Of a DNA stretch of 64,000 bases, positions 34,732-45,172 are shown piece by piece. Numbering within the stretch: position 1 is the first letter of the stretch; each line of letters begins with the position of its first letter. The translations under genes and the position numbers were made by a program. Origin of the DNA: Botryotinia globosa (lineage: Eukaryota; Ascomycota; Leotiomycetes; Helotiales; Sclerotiniaceae); contig RCSZ01000005.1 of the NCBI GenBank assembly GCA_014898425.1, positions 558,001 through 622,000 on the forward strand, read 5' to 3'. The notes beneath the pieces were generated by a model. That model was not told the DNA's origin and searched no databases. It saw only the letters and a program-made list of their open reading frames with translations.

Positions 34732-36882
34732 TCATGGCCTGCTTGATCCCTTAATTGGGAAATTAAGTATATAATGAGGGCTTTGCATAGCTCTTTTCTC
34801 GAGCGGCCGAGAGTACAATATCGACCACTTCGATTGCATGCCTGTCGCAAATTTTTTCTGTATAGAATTGATAGGCTGAAAATAGGTGGACCTGGTACAA
34901 GCATCAATGACTCCATCCAAAAGTGACCTTGATTTACTTCTCTTGTGATATAAGAGATTATCGAAATTGCTTGGCCAAGGAAACAAGGTCTTCGTGGTGA
35001 TTGCCTGAAACTTTTCCGTAAATATTGCAGCTACAGGGAAAGTTAACGGTGATTGCTCCAATACCTCTGTAGCAAGTTTAACAGCCTCTTCATCATCTTT
35101 TCCCAGTTCTCTGCTGATCTTGGGGAAAAATCGAACGATGACATCTGCCAGGTTCAGTATAGCGAATACTTGTAAGACAGGCTGGTAAGCACAACTTTAG
35201 TGAGCACGATAGCTATCAACAACAGCAAGACCTTGTTGTGCATGTTGCCAAATGATTGAACTTAGATAAGAGGTATCGAACAGTTCGAGGTTCAGAAGTG
35301 GATAGAGGAGCTGGAAAACAGCTGTAGCATATAACAAACTGATCTTTTAGTGAGTGTGAAATTGTATTAGGAAGTCGTTGAAACTTACTGAAGCGAAAGC
35401 ACGTGTGGTAGTATCTGCGTATCTTTACCATCTGTCTTACTGATGATACTTGGCAAAATTTACGCCAAGTTACCAATTTGCCGTAGAGCTGCAGAATGTC
35501 TGACGCTGCTATTCGAGAACTGTCGGTATTGTACATCAGAATATTAGTAGTTCAAATTATGGCCATAAGATTCATTTTCTCTCGATTGGTTGTTGCAATG
35601 AGGCAGTGGCCTTTCGTTACAACATCATCATCCTTAGGATATTTATACATTCTCCACATCATACTATCAATCTCGGCTTCATGTTTTTGGATTTCCTCGA
35701 TGGATTTCGTTGCAGGAACCTTTACAATGAGAGCCGCTAGCATCCTGAACGTTACCTGAGCCCACTCACTAAAACTGTTAGTTATGGTAACATACATGGT
35801 CAATTGAGGTGAATTGTTGAGAAATCATTAACTTAGACATTTAAGTTATTAATGCCAACAACGGTATCCCTCCAAACTTGCCGGTACGCCTCACTGCCAA
35901 GGCCGACATGTTCCAAATTCATTAATGAGTTACTTGGAACTTCCAAGTATGCTGAAGCATGCGTCCTATATCCTTGTGCACTGTCTATCAAGAAGAGAAT
36001 TGCGAAAGCCTGTATAGTCATGAGACTCATGTCTTCGGCATCGATGTTGTTCTTTACCACATCAGCAAATCTCTGGCCTAGCTCCTTGTAATTCGCCCTA
36101 TCGCCTTCCAAGACTGTATGCAAATAGCATGCCATAGTGCAGATAGCATTGAACAGAAGGGGTGAGCGGGGTTCATTGGAATTATTCTGCATGCTATCCA
36201 CAAAATGCTGCTCATTGAATAAGGAATGAGAAGGGTGAACCCAATTAAAATACAAGGAGAATAAGCGATGAAGAATATCTTTATCTGCCGTTACTGCTGT
36301 CCAATGGAAACGTGATGTCTCTAGACCATCAACTTCATTGTCAATAACTTGTAACGTAGGTAGCTGCTCTTTGACATCGACAGTGGTTCCTAGCCATTGT
36401 GCTATATCTTGAATAGAGTCCCTGTTCCTTATCCGATCAAGGATTTCGCGTTCATCATCCGCTGCTGCAAGGCTTTCAAACACCCATTCTGCCATGCGGT
36501 TGATTGCATGACTCTCTTTGAGTGATTCGACTATTTCTCCTTTGCAATCTTGGTATGGGTTTTATAGAAGCATTCTCCAGCTTTGAGTTTTTTGATGCAA
36601 CGACCGCAAGGCTGCTCACCATTACACTGAACGAAACTGTCAGTAAATTAAACTTTGGCCTGTAGTACTTTCGCTCTTCCAATGCTGCAGACTAGATACC
36701 TTTGATCGGGCTAATTTACAACGGTTGCATGCATTTGAAGTTGTCAAACATTCCCTCCCACGTTCAGAAACCTTCTTTCCTTCTCCATGGGTGAAAGCGG
36801 ATGGTTGTGAATTGGCTAAACTTTCATCCTGGCTGTTCGATATATCCTCATTTTTTGAACGCGAAAGAGGGCTGAGTGGCAT
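34732..36882 (-). pseudogene. Zn2Cys6 fungal transcription factor, disrupted
   Basis: The start MPLSPLSRSKNED is at 36882. The zinc cluster is split by an intron and complete after splicing: ACNRCKLARSK then CNGEQPCGRC and GEC (C-x2-C-x6-C-x5-C-x2-C-x8-C). After KTHTKIAKEK a TAG at 36533-36531 ends the frame, and the protein continues one base out of frame (MAEWVFESLAAADDE...DIAQWLGTT). The middle region (FHWTAVTADKDILHRLFSLY, EWAQVTFRM, MWRMYKYPKDDD, ASDILQLYGKLVTW) and C-terminus (FAILNLADVIVRFFPKIS, DGVIDACTRSTYFQPI) are typical of fungal-specific regulators. Further damage: TGA at 35554-35552, a one-base shift in an A/T run near 35455-35463, TAA at 35199-35197, and an unclear junction near 35830. 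It would have been a nuclear DNA-binding regulator; target genes unknown. Confidence 0.82.
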
Positions 36883-37549
36883 TTTCAAGATTTGGGAATA
36901 TTGATTTCAGTCGAAGTGTGCGACAACCGTCTGGCAATGGTGTTAAAACATAGTTTGCAATCATTTTGGGGTTTATGTTTTCCGAACAAGAATCTCTGTG
37001 TAAGACCGGGCTGCTCTGGTGCGACTTTTCACTAATAATCGATGTTAGCCATGTATCACCATTGTTTTTATTTACAGCTGTACCAGCGTACCTGGCAGGT
37101 CTTATGAATCCACTTGCGAGCCTGTCAAACGAATGCATCTGTCAATTGAACGACCTAACGTATCGAAGCGAGAACTCTAATATGTAGACTATGTCACTAT
37201 GAATACCTACCTATCAGAACAGCGTTGTAAAAGCAGCGAGTGCTGTTTATGTAGCAGGTGCATAGGGTAGATAGATTTTTATTATTATATGGAATAGAAT
37301 TATATGTCGTACATGAATTGGGCTAGGTAGGTATCTAATAAATAAAAGTCGAAGCGCTAGTCAGATGTTGATTTTACCGATTGAAGTTTACTTTCTTTTT
37401 TTACGTTTATATAAAAAATCGTGGACAGAGCTTCCCAAAGCCCTAGTGCTACCACCAAGAAATTACTACTTCCCACATTACCAAGCACGATACAATACAA
37501 TAATTCCAACCGAATACAATTTTGACCATCATTCATACTACAACATACC
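36883..37549. promoter_or_regulatory. divergent intergenic region, Nudix promoter side
   Basis: Lies between the regulator pseudogene and the Nudix gene. Short frames only. TACCTACCTA-type motifs occur at 37205 and 37327. Nothing else seen. Confidence 0.45.
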
Positions 37550-38182
37550 ATGATTGGAAGATTAGGAAAACCTGCGTACGGCACGCTGCTTCAGTGCTCT
37601 CGAAGTATTGTCCCAACTCTTGCCACGAAATCAATGACTTTAGGCCACCGTCACATTCACATTCACATGACACCCTCACCATCGCTCGAATCATCATCGG
37701 CCACACCACCCATTCCCCTCGTTGGTCTTGGAGTGTTCATCATCCACCCTACTCACCCGCTTTCTACCCGCGAGAATCCTATGTATCTCCTCGGCGAACG
37801 CATTAATTCGACTGCAGCCAACACGTGGGGTCTTCCTGGCGGACACTTAGAATTCGGCGAAACTTTTGAAGAAGGTGCATCCAGGGAGGTTCTGGAAGAA
37901 ACTGGGTTATATATTCCACCCAAACAACTAAACTTTTTCCGCTGTAGAAACCTGATTATGAAGGAGGAGAAAAGACATTTCGTATCAATTTTTATGGTAG
38001 GAGTTTGGAATGGAAAGGGGGAAGGACCAAGAGTGATGGAGAAGGAAAAGTGTAGAGGGTGGGAGTGGGTGAGTTGGGAAGAAACGAAAAAGTGGGTTGA
38101 GATGGAGAATGCTGGAAGGAAGCTTTTTCCAGGGATGGGGGGCTTAATTAGAGAACTGAAGGGTGTGGCTCCTCCATCGTGA
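37550..38182 (+). CDS. Nudix hydrolase, NUDT15/MTH2-like
   Basis: Single exon of 210 aa starting at 37550 (MIGRLGKPAYGT, context ACCATGA). Residues 1-45 are an extension rich in Ser, His and Pro; it could target mitochondria, or translation could begin at one of the internal Met codons. The core starts near 55 (PIPLVGLGVFIIHP). The Nudix box is intact at about 98-120: G-HLEFG-E-x7-REVLEETGL, giving the G-x5-E-x7-R-E-U-x-E-E-x-G-U pattern with its Mg2+-binding glutamates. WGLPGGHLEFGE resembles NUDT15/MTH2, which hydrolyse nucleoside triphosphates. Substrate is inferred. The C-terminal CRGWEWVSWEE is also typical. It is the only intact gene among three broken neighbours. Confidence 0.9.
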   Translation: MIGRLGKPAYGTLLQCSRSIVPTLATKSMTLGHRHIHIHMTPSPSLESSSATPPIPLVGLGVFIIHPTHPLSTRENPMYLLGERINSTAANTWGLPGGHLEFGETFEEGASREVLEETGLYIPPKQLNFFRCRNLIMKEEKRHFVSIFMVGVWNGKGEGPRVMEKEKCRGWEWVSWEETKKWVEMENAGRKLFPGMGGLIRELKGVAPPS

Positions 38183-38434
38183 CATGGGGTTTATAGAGAG
38201 CATTTGAGCATCTGGGAACCCGAAGTCATGCAGGCTATATTCAGGCTTATGCAACGCTTCCAAGTATTTTTGGTGCGACATCCGAATGTGTAGTATACAC
38301 AGCACACAATCTCTTCTTTGAAGCAAGCGTGCCTGAATTTCCATTGTGCTCTTCACAGTTGTCGGCACCAGACTTTCCACTACCAATCAAGATTATCACA
38401 AAGATTCTCTGAGTGATGAGTAATCATCATCAAG

Positions 38435-40570
38435 ATGTCTGACGTTAATTATTCTGATGAATTTCAGTACGATGACCTGTCAGAGACTGATTCGATTCGA
38501 CTTCTAATCCTCCACCCAGGCACATTAGGGTCCCCAATTCAAAGCGATCTCATTCACACAACATTACGTGAAAGTCGCTGCGACATTCATGGGAATTACA
38601 CGGCTCTTTCCTATGTTTGGGGCGATGCAAATGATACAACCTACATTTTTGTTGGTGGATTTTGATTTGCTGTTACCGTGAATCTCGCTGCAGCTTTACA
38701 TGATTTACGGGATGAGAAGCGACAAGTACGGTTATGGGCCGATGCTGTTTGCATCAACCAGACGAACAACGTCGAGCGCAGTCAGCAAGTTGGCTTGATG
38801 AAAGAAGTATATAGCTATGCGCAGGCCACAGTGATCTATCTAGGATCTTTGGTAGAGCAGACGAAGAGTTTATTTGAGCTCATGAACCAACTAGATCCGG
38901 ACAGAACTAAGCTTCTAGAAATTGCCGAAGACGCGACTAAAGATATAGTGTCACGACCATGGTTCACTGGGGTCTGGATGTATCAAGAACTAGTGTTTTC
39001 AAACGTAGTATTCGTGCAATTTGGACGACTGCGAGTTCCTTGGGATTATCTCTGCGAGGTTTTGTTGGACAGATATCGAGACTCGAGAGAGCGAAATAAT
39101 CCTCACAAGGACAGAACAATATATTCAACGCCCACGTTAGATGTATGCCACGACAAAGACTCAGAATCAGAATCAAGAACATCCCACTGGAGCTCAATGG
39201 TCCCAGCTATGCACGAGATACGACATAATCACGATACGCAAAGCTACGGAATACTGTGGAATATGTATGAGGCAAGGAGAAACTATCAGAATTGCTTAAG
39301 GTATGGAGGAAGAGTGATCTCCCTTCTAGATGTTCTGGTTTCTCGGAGAGGTTCAAAGGCTTCGGATTAAAGAGACATGATATACAGCCATCTGGCTGTT
39401 GTGGACCTTCAACTCAAACGCACATACGAGAGAAACAATGACTCCGTACCATGGCCATTAATTCGCTGCCGGAGCCTACAAGATTACATTCCCGTCGTAG
39501 ATTATACTAAGAGTGTGGAGGATGTTCTTCATGAAGCCGCCCTTTTTACCTCTTCTTTTCGGTCTATACATGGCCTATTGAAGATACTGTATCATGCAGA
39601 CGTGAAAGCATCATACACTTGAAGAAGCAATCTTCCGTCTTGGGTACCAGACTGGACGCTGGATACAAGCAGTCTTCAGGATCTTCCTTGGTTCTTTGAT
39701 GAGACTGATGCTCAAAATATTTCTGAGGACACTCAAGCTGAAGAATCGAAATCGATAACAGCAAACGGAGTTGTAAGAAGGATAGTGCACCTGAGATCCA
39801 TACCCGCGTATCCACATACTTTGTCTTTTGTCTACGACGAAAATCTTTACAAGCTGCGCATCATTGAAAAGGCAGCTCGAGTAGTAGTAGAGGATGAGCT
39901 GGCATACGAATCTGCTCGACAGAAATTGATTGACTCTGTTACAAACATGTTCAAGTTGAGGGACGATTTGAAAACGGTTCCCTATCGTGAATTGAAGGTC
40001 ATTTTTCGAGTGATTTATTCTTTTGGGGAAAGTTTGGGAGTAGCAGATATATATCCAATTGCATCCGAAGGCCTGCTTTCAGCTCCGCGAAGAACTATTC
40101 TGATTTAGTTATCTAAGTTCATGCTAGACCCGATGAATACTTTTGACTCTTTCAAAAGCTCAAGCAAGCCATATTCAAACTTTCTGATCAACATAATTAT
40201 CATTGCCTTGCGAGGTAAAGCTAGCCTAGACATATTTAGGGGGATGACATTCGCAAGGTTTTCCACTGGGACCGTCGGTGTTGTGCTTGCTGCAACGGAA
40301 CAAGGCGACTTCACCCTTATCGAATTAAGGAACGACAGAGACGAGAATAGCCAAAACAGCTGTATATTTCGACCAAAAGAAGATTTCAGAAACGAAATTT
40401 ACAACAAGGATATCCGTGCGGAGATTGACCCGGGGTTCGAAGGCTTTTTTACTGTACAACATTGCACATATCTTGGTGAGGCATGGGTCGACTGTTCCTT
40501 CCCACCAAATTCATATTACTGGATAGCGAAAGAAATATTTAGTGACGTTGACATCATCGCCATTCATTAA
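38435..40570 (+). pseudogene. HET-domain (heterokaryon incompatibility) gene with four in-frame stops
   Basis: One frame of 712 codons with no indel from 38435 (MSDVNYSDEFQYDDL) to TAA at 40568-40570. HET blocks appear in order: YTALSYVWGDA, VRLWADAVCINQT, SRPWFTGVWMYQELVF, SKASD-x-RDMIYSHLAVVD, LPSWVPDWT and a C-terminal region ending DVDIIAIH. Four nonsense codons interrupt it: TGA 38663, TAA 39368, TGA 39620 and TAG 40106. The first separates YVWGD from CINQ, so only 76 residues could be made. Each stop can arise by one C-to-T change from Arg or Gln codons. No intron of sensible length would remove them without deleting conserved residues. HET proteins trigger cell death on fusion of incompatible hyphae. 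Inferred: a recently silenced copy, perhaps by RIP. Confidence 0.88.
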
Positions 40571-41521
40571 TGTAGAAAACCATAGACGTGTGTATTGGAA
40601 ATACATCACACCTATATATCACACCCAATGGTCCTAGTTTCAATGTTAAGTGCCTCGCTTTGGACATCATTTACCATTGCTCTAATCTCCGAGGCAAAGA
40701 TTCCCAATTGGGACTGTCGACTTCTTACCTTCCTATCAAATACTCTCTGATACTCAACATCACTGTCAACTCTCATTTGCCCTCATAAAATTGGAAAATA
40801 AACACCTCAATGATCCTCCACTAAGATCTCTCTGACTTCCATCTAACCGCTCTTTGTTCCTCGATGTCTCCATAGGTGCTTCAACAATAACAACAACAAC
40901 AACAACAACAAGCAAATCCACTTCTCAGATCTCTCTATGCATTTCTCTCACCCACTAACTCTCATCTCCACACATAACTCTGCACAATCAAATATCTCCC
41001 CTCATATCTCTCCTCCCCTCACATCTGAAGCTATACCCCATTCCCACATCCCATCCCATCACCAATCCATCAACTCATCTCTCCAATACCATACAATCTC
41101 TAATCATCTCATATCTTCCCATCCAACCCCCCGATCATCCCACAACAAGGTATCCCTCAATACAACCACTATCCCTCCTTTTCTTTTTCTTTTTCTTTTT
41201 CTTTATCAATCTCCAACCCCTTTACAAAAAAACTACACCACAAACCCAAGAAACCCCCAGAAATCAGACATCCATCCATCCCCTAGCAAGCGCACAACTG
41301 TCAACTACCTACTAACCACTCCACCCCAAAACACATTTGTAAAAAAAGAGATATACTTCAAACGATCTGGCAATCCTCTCCCTCCTCTCCCTCCTCTCCT
41401 ATCATCCCATCCGTCTCCTATCATCCCATCCATCCATCTCCTATCATCCCATCCATCTTCCAAACTACAAAAACCATAAATTCCAATCCATAATAAACCT
41501 AGTACAAACTATATACATACA

Positions 41522-41555
<34 letters not shown>

Positions 41556-42559
41556 CATACATACATACATACATACATACATACATACATAAAACAAGAA
41601 CACTTCCAAATACTCACCTATCACCCATCACTTATCCACCAATCACCTATCACTCATCCACCCATCCCCCCATCCATACTCTCATCTCAATATTATGATT
41701 CATTAAACATACACACATATATATACATTCCATATCTATCTACCTCACTCCCAAACCCAAACTGCTTCCTACCGAATTTTATTCATGATATCTAGCTAGG
41801 TACTGACTACAAATCAATAAGCAAGGAATTAAAGAATCAAGAAATCACAATATCACAACAATTAATCAACCAACAAAAAATAACATTTCAACAATATATT
41901 CATTCATCCACAATTCCAACGCATTCCATTCCAATTCTCCTCCTTCTTTCCCCTTCAAATCAATAATCATTCAAGGTACAGAGACTCACTCTTCTACCCA
42001 TACATATATATGCCGTGTAATTTACTCCACCCCACTTAACTTCTCCCTATATCACACCTCCCCTTCCCTTCCCATCTCCTCATCTCAATCTATACTCGCT
42101 CTTCTCTTTCCCATCTTGTCCTACCCTTTCCTACCCCTCTCGCTTCCATTCTCGCTTCGGTATCCACCAAGACATTTTTCTCCTCCCTTCTTCCCACCTA
42201 AAGCTCTCCTTCAAAAAAAGAATAAAAGAAAATCCTTCCAAAGAAAGTTCAATCAGAAAGTTCCATCAACACTCTACCCACACCCCAAACGCCAGTCGTC
42301 CCACCGTCTCACGACATGTGTATATTTTGAGCTCCATCCCATTATATTCCGAACCCAAAACGCTTAGTTTACTGTCCTCAACCCAAAATTCAGGGGAAAA
42401 ACAAAAAAGTATAACTTCCTCCAAGTAATGCTACCACAAATGAAAAATGAAACAAATAAAAATCATCTCATGCTGAATGCCAGTGCCATGTCTGTGTCAA
42501 AACCAAATATCCACCTGTTCCGCGACCCCATAAATAAATGGTCTGTTCAATCTTCCCAA
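40571..42559. other. gene-free, C/T/A-rich repeat stretch
   Basis: No convincing gene. AAC repeats at 40887-40912, TCTTTT/CTTTTT at 41176-41200, CCATC repeats near 41395-41460. Frames such as 40937-41479 are Ser/His/Pro low complexity. The right part is the 3' side of the SSK1-type gene. Confidence 0.5.
41511..41592. repeat. ATAC tetranucleotide microsatellite
   Basis: Some 20 copies of TACA run without interruption except one TATA variant near 41550. Confidence 0.93.
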
Positions 42560-45172
42560 TCACCCAACAACAGCCTCCCCTTCTACTCGTCCACCTCCCT
42601 GACCCAACAAATTCAACTTCGAACTACTTCCCCCCTGACCCCCTAATCCTCCCAAACTACCCATTGAGTTTCTGTTCCTCTTCTTCGCCTTCACAACACT
42701 CTGAGCATCCTTCTTCTTCGCATCAGCAGACTCTTTTTCCGCGGCTTGTTGTGAACTAAAATCTTTCCATTTGCGCCAACCATCGAAATCGATCAATGCT
42801 TGCATACATCCCCATTCCATGACTTTACGCTCGAGCCAGACGAAGTTAACGGGCTGTTTGAAGCCGTGTTAGTATATCATTAATTATATCATGTATGTTA
42901 ACGAATTACAATGGAAAAAACGAACCTTTGTCAAGAAATCATTACAACCCGCGGCCAAAGCCTCATGTCTATCACTCTGCAACGAACTAGCCGTCAAAGC
43001 CACAATGATAACCGGACTCTTGAACAGTACCGTATTTGGCAATTTGTCACCTTCCTCTGGTTCCTCTTCCGCCAAAGCTTTTTCGCTGGGCGCACTACTA
43101 CTTGCACTACTGCTGAAAACTCCAATACTATTGAGTCTCTCCAGTCTGCGAATTTCCTTCGTGGCTTCGAGTCCGGACATGATGGGAAGTTGGATGTCCA
43201 TTAGCACTAAATGGAAACCACCACCTCTCCACTTGTTCACGGCTTCGCGACCATTCATTGCAGTTTGCCAGCGGACTTTAAGACGTTTCATGAAGGCCTC
43301 CAGAAGTTTCAAATTGATAATGTTATCTTCAACGATGAGGACATTGATTGGGGGGACTGCACCATTGAGCATGCCTGCTGGTAAAGAAGGATGATCGACA
43401 CCAGCTTTCTTTCTAATTCTCTTCTGTGGCCGGGGGGACGATACCCTGGGAGGAGGTGTAGCGACTCGTTGTGGTGCCAGTTCCTGGTTTGGAGCAGGTG
43501 GTGTTGGAAGTGGTGGGGGAGGGGGAATTGCGGATTTTTCTGAGGCACTTGAGTGAGTTCTTGATCTTGGGCCACGTTGAAATTGCGTACCATTATTTGT
43601 GACAGGGGGTTGACTGTGTCCACTGATGACTGTAGGAGAAGAAGTATGAGTTCGTCCTATTCTTGGTCTTGAGCTATGATGTCTTCTTTGAGCCGATGGG
43701 GAAGGTAGGGCTGGTACATGGCCAGTTGTAAGTACGGACATAGCGTGTGCTATCAAGGGAGCTGTATTCTGGTTTCCATTAGGGACCGGGACACTATGTG
43801 GTAAGCCTGGAGAAGGAACCGGTAGTGGCATAGGTGGGAAGTAATCAGATCCAGCTTCGGTAGGCCGTCCTTCTTCATAATACACCGGGTGTCCATTGGG
43901 CCTAGGAGATGGTTTTGGTGTTCTTTTAACGGGCACATCAATTACTAACGCTTCGTCCACTGTTTGACCACCGGGAAAATATGCGTCGAGTGTTCGACTC
44001 ATCGGCTCTTCTGGTCCTAAAATTCTTTCCTGCCTCTGTTGCTCTCTTGGTATAATCCTCAATGTAACATCCGGCGCATCAAAACTTCTTCCCAACGAAT
44101 TCGCATATTTCTTCAAAATCATATCTCGCACATCATCGACCAAATCATCCTCATGTATTGTAACTAATGTCGCAGAAGCACCGGGCCTCTTAACCCATAT
44201 CTTCCGAGTAACCATCGCTGCGCTTATCGTTAAAGCTCCGTGATTGGAAAAATAATCAGCACCAAGAATTCCTCCCGTAGATGTGCTGTTGACTTGAGGT
44301 TGTGCCGGCAATTCTGCTTCTAATAATGTCTTAATTAATTTTGTTTGTTGATGTGGAAGTAAACTTTGTCGTCTGGATAATTCGGGTTTGCGAGGTGTAG
44401 GTTGATACGTAGTGTTGTTTGAACTGATAGGGCTTTGCGGTATCGAATTGCCAAATTTCACGTCTTTAGGTTCTGGATGCGGCTCGTCCTGAATTTCATC
44501 CTTTGCTTCTTCTGCTTCCTCCTCTTCGTCTTCTTCCAACACGCGCGGTATATCTGTATTCGGAGTTGGAAAATCTGTCGAGGTGGAAAAACTATCGTGT
44601 TTATTATTCTCTTCTTCGATAATTAATTTCGAATTGGCGAGAGGTTGTTGTTTGAAATTTGGTGATGATGGTGAAGTTGTCTGTGAATGTTGATGAAGTT
44701 GTTGTTGTTGCAGATCGCTACTCATACTATTTCGAAAGTTTAACCTTAGTTCGGCGCCAATTCCATCTCCCTGTTGGTGGCCTCCTCCTCTTCCCCCTCC
44801 GTCCCCTCCGCTTCCGTCGATACCGATATTATCATTATCATGAACTTCAACCTGAATTATCTCTTCAAACCTTGATGTTTCTTTTGGACTTTGATTACGA
44901 CTTTCAACCATACTATTCCGATTACCAGAACCTGTACCCGTCCCATTCCTTGACGACCCATTTGTTGAACCTCCATATATCGATGTTCGATGTAATCTGA
45001 AACTCGCTTTTTCTCGCAACGTTCGAGTTATCGATTGTTGATTCTTTCCTTCTTCTCCTTCTCGAGAAGGATTCTGTTCCTCATCGTTATTCGCGGATCC
45101 TGCCGAGGAAGCATGTGAATGTCGTCGTTGAAATTTCGCTCTCAATCGTGTTTTTAAATCTCCTATCGTCAT
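42560..45172 (-). CDS. SSK1: SSK1-type response regulator of the HOG osmotic stress pathway
   Basis: Exon 1 is 45172-42926 and exon 2 is 42853-42560, with a 72-nt GTTCGT...CAG intron; 846 aa. The chosen start MTIGDLKTRLRAKFQRRHSH is the usual filamentous-fungal one; the frame stays open upstream with another Met codon at 45343. The N-terminal ~600 residues are low complexity, with some order around IWVKRPGASATLVTIHEDDL. The receiver domain starts near 609: VLIVEDN acidic pair, phospho-acceptor Asp near 659 in VLMDIQLPIMSGLEA, the IIVALTAS Thr region and the conserved Lys in DFLTK, followed across the intron by PVNFVWLERKVMEWG. An acidic insert (EEEPEEG) inside the receiver is typical of Ssk1. 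In the family, phosphate from a histidine kinase via Ypd1 keeps Ssk1 inactive; dephosphorylated Ssk1 activates the MAP3K upstream of Hog1. Confidence 0.93.

Noticed and set aside
40937..41479. 180-codon plus-strand frame
   Set aside because: Ser/His/Pro/Thr low complexity across simple repeats; no motif; lies 3' of the SSK1-type gene.
42891..43394. 167-codon plus-strand frame
   Set aside because: Shadow of the SSK1-type receiver domain on the opposite strand.
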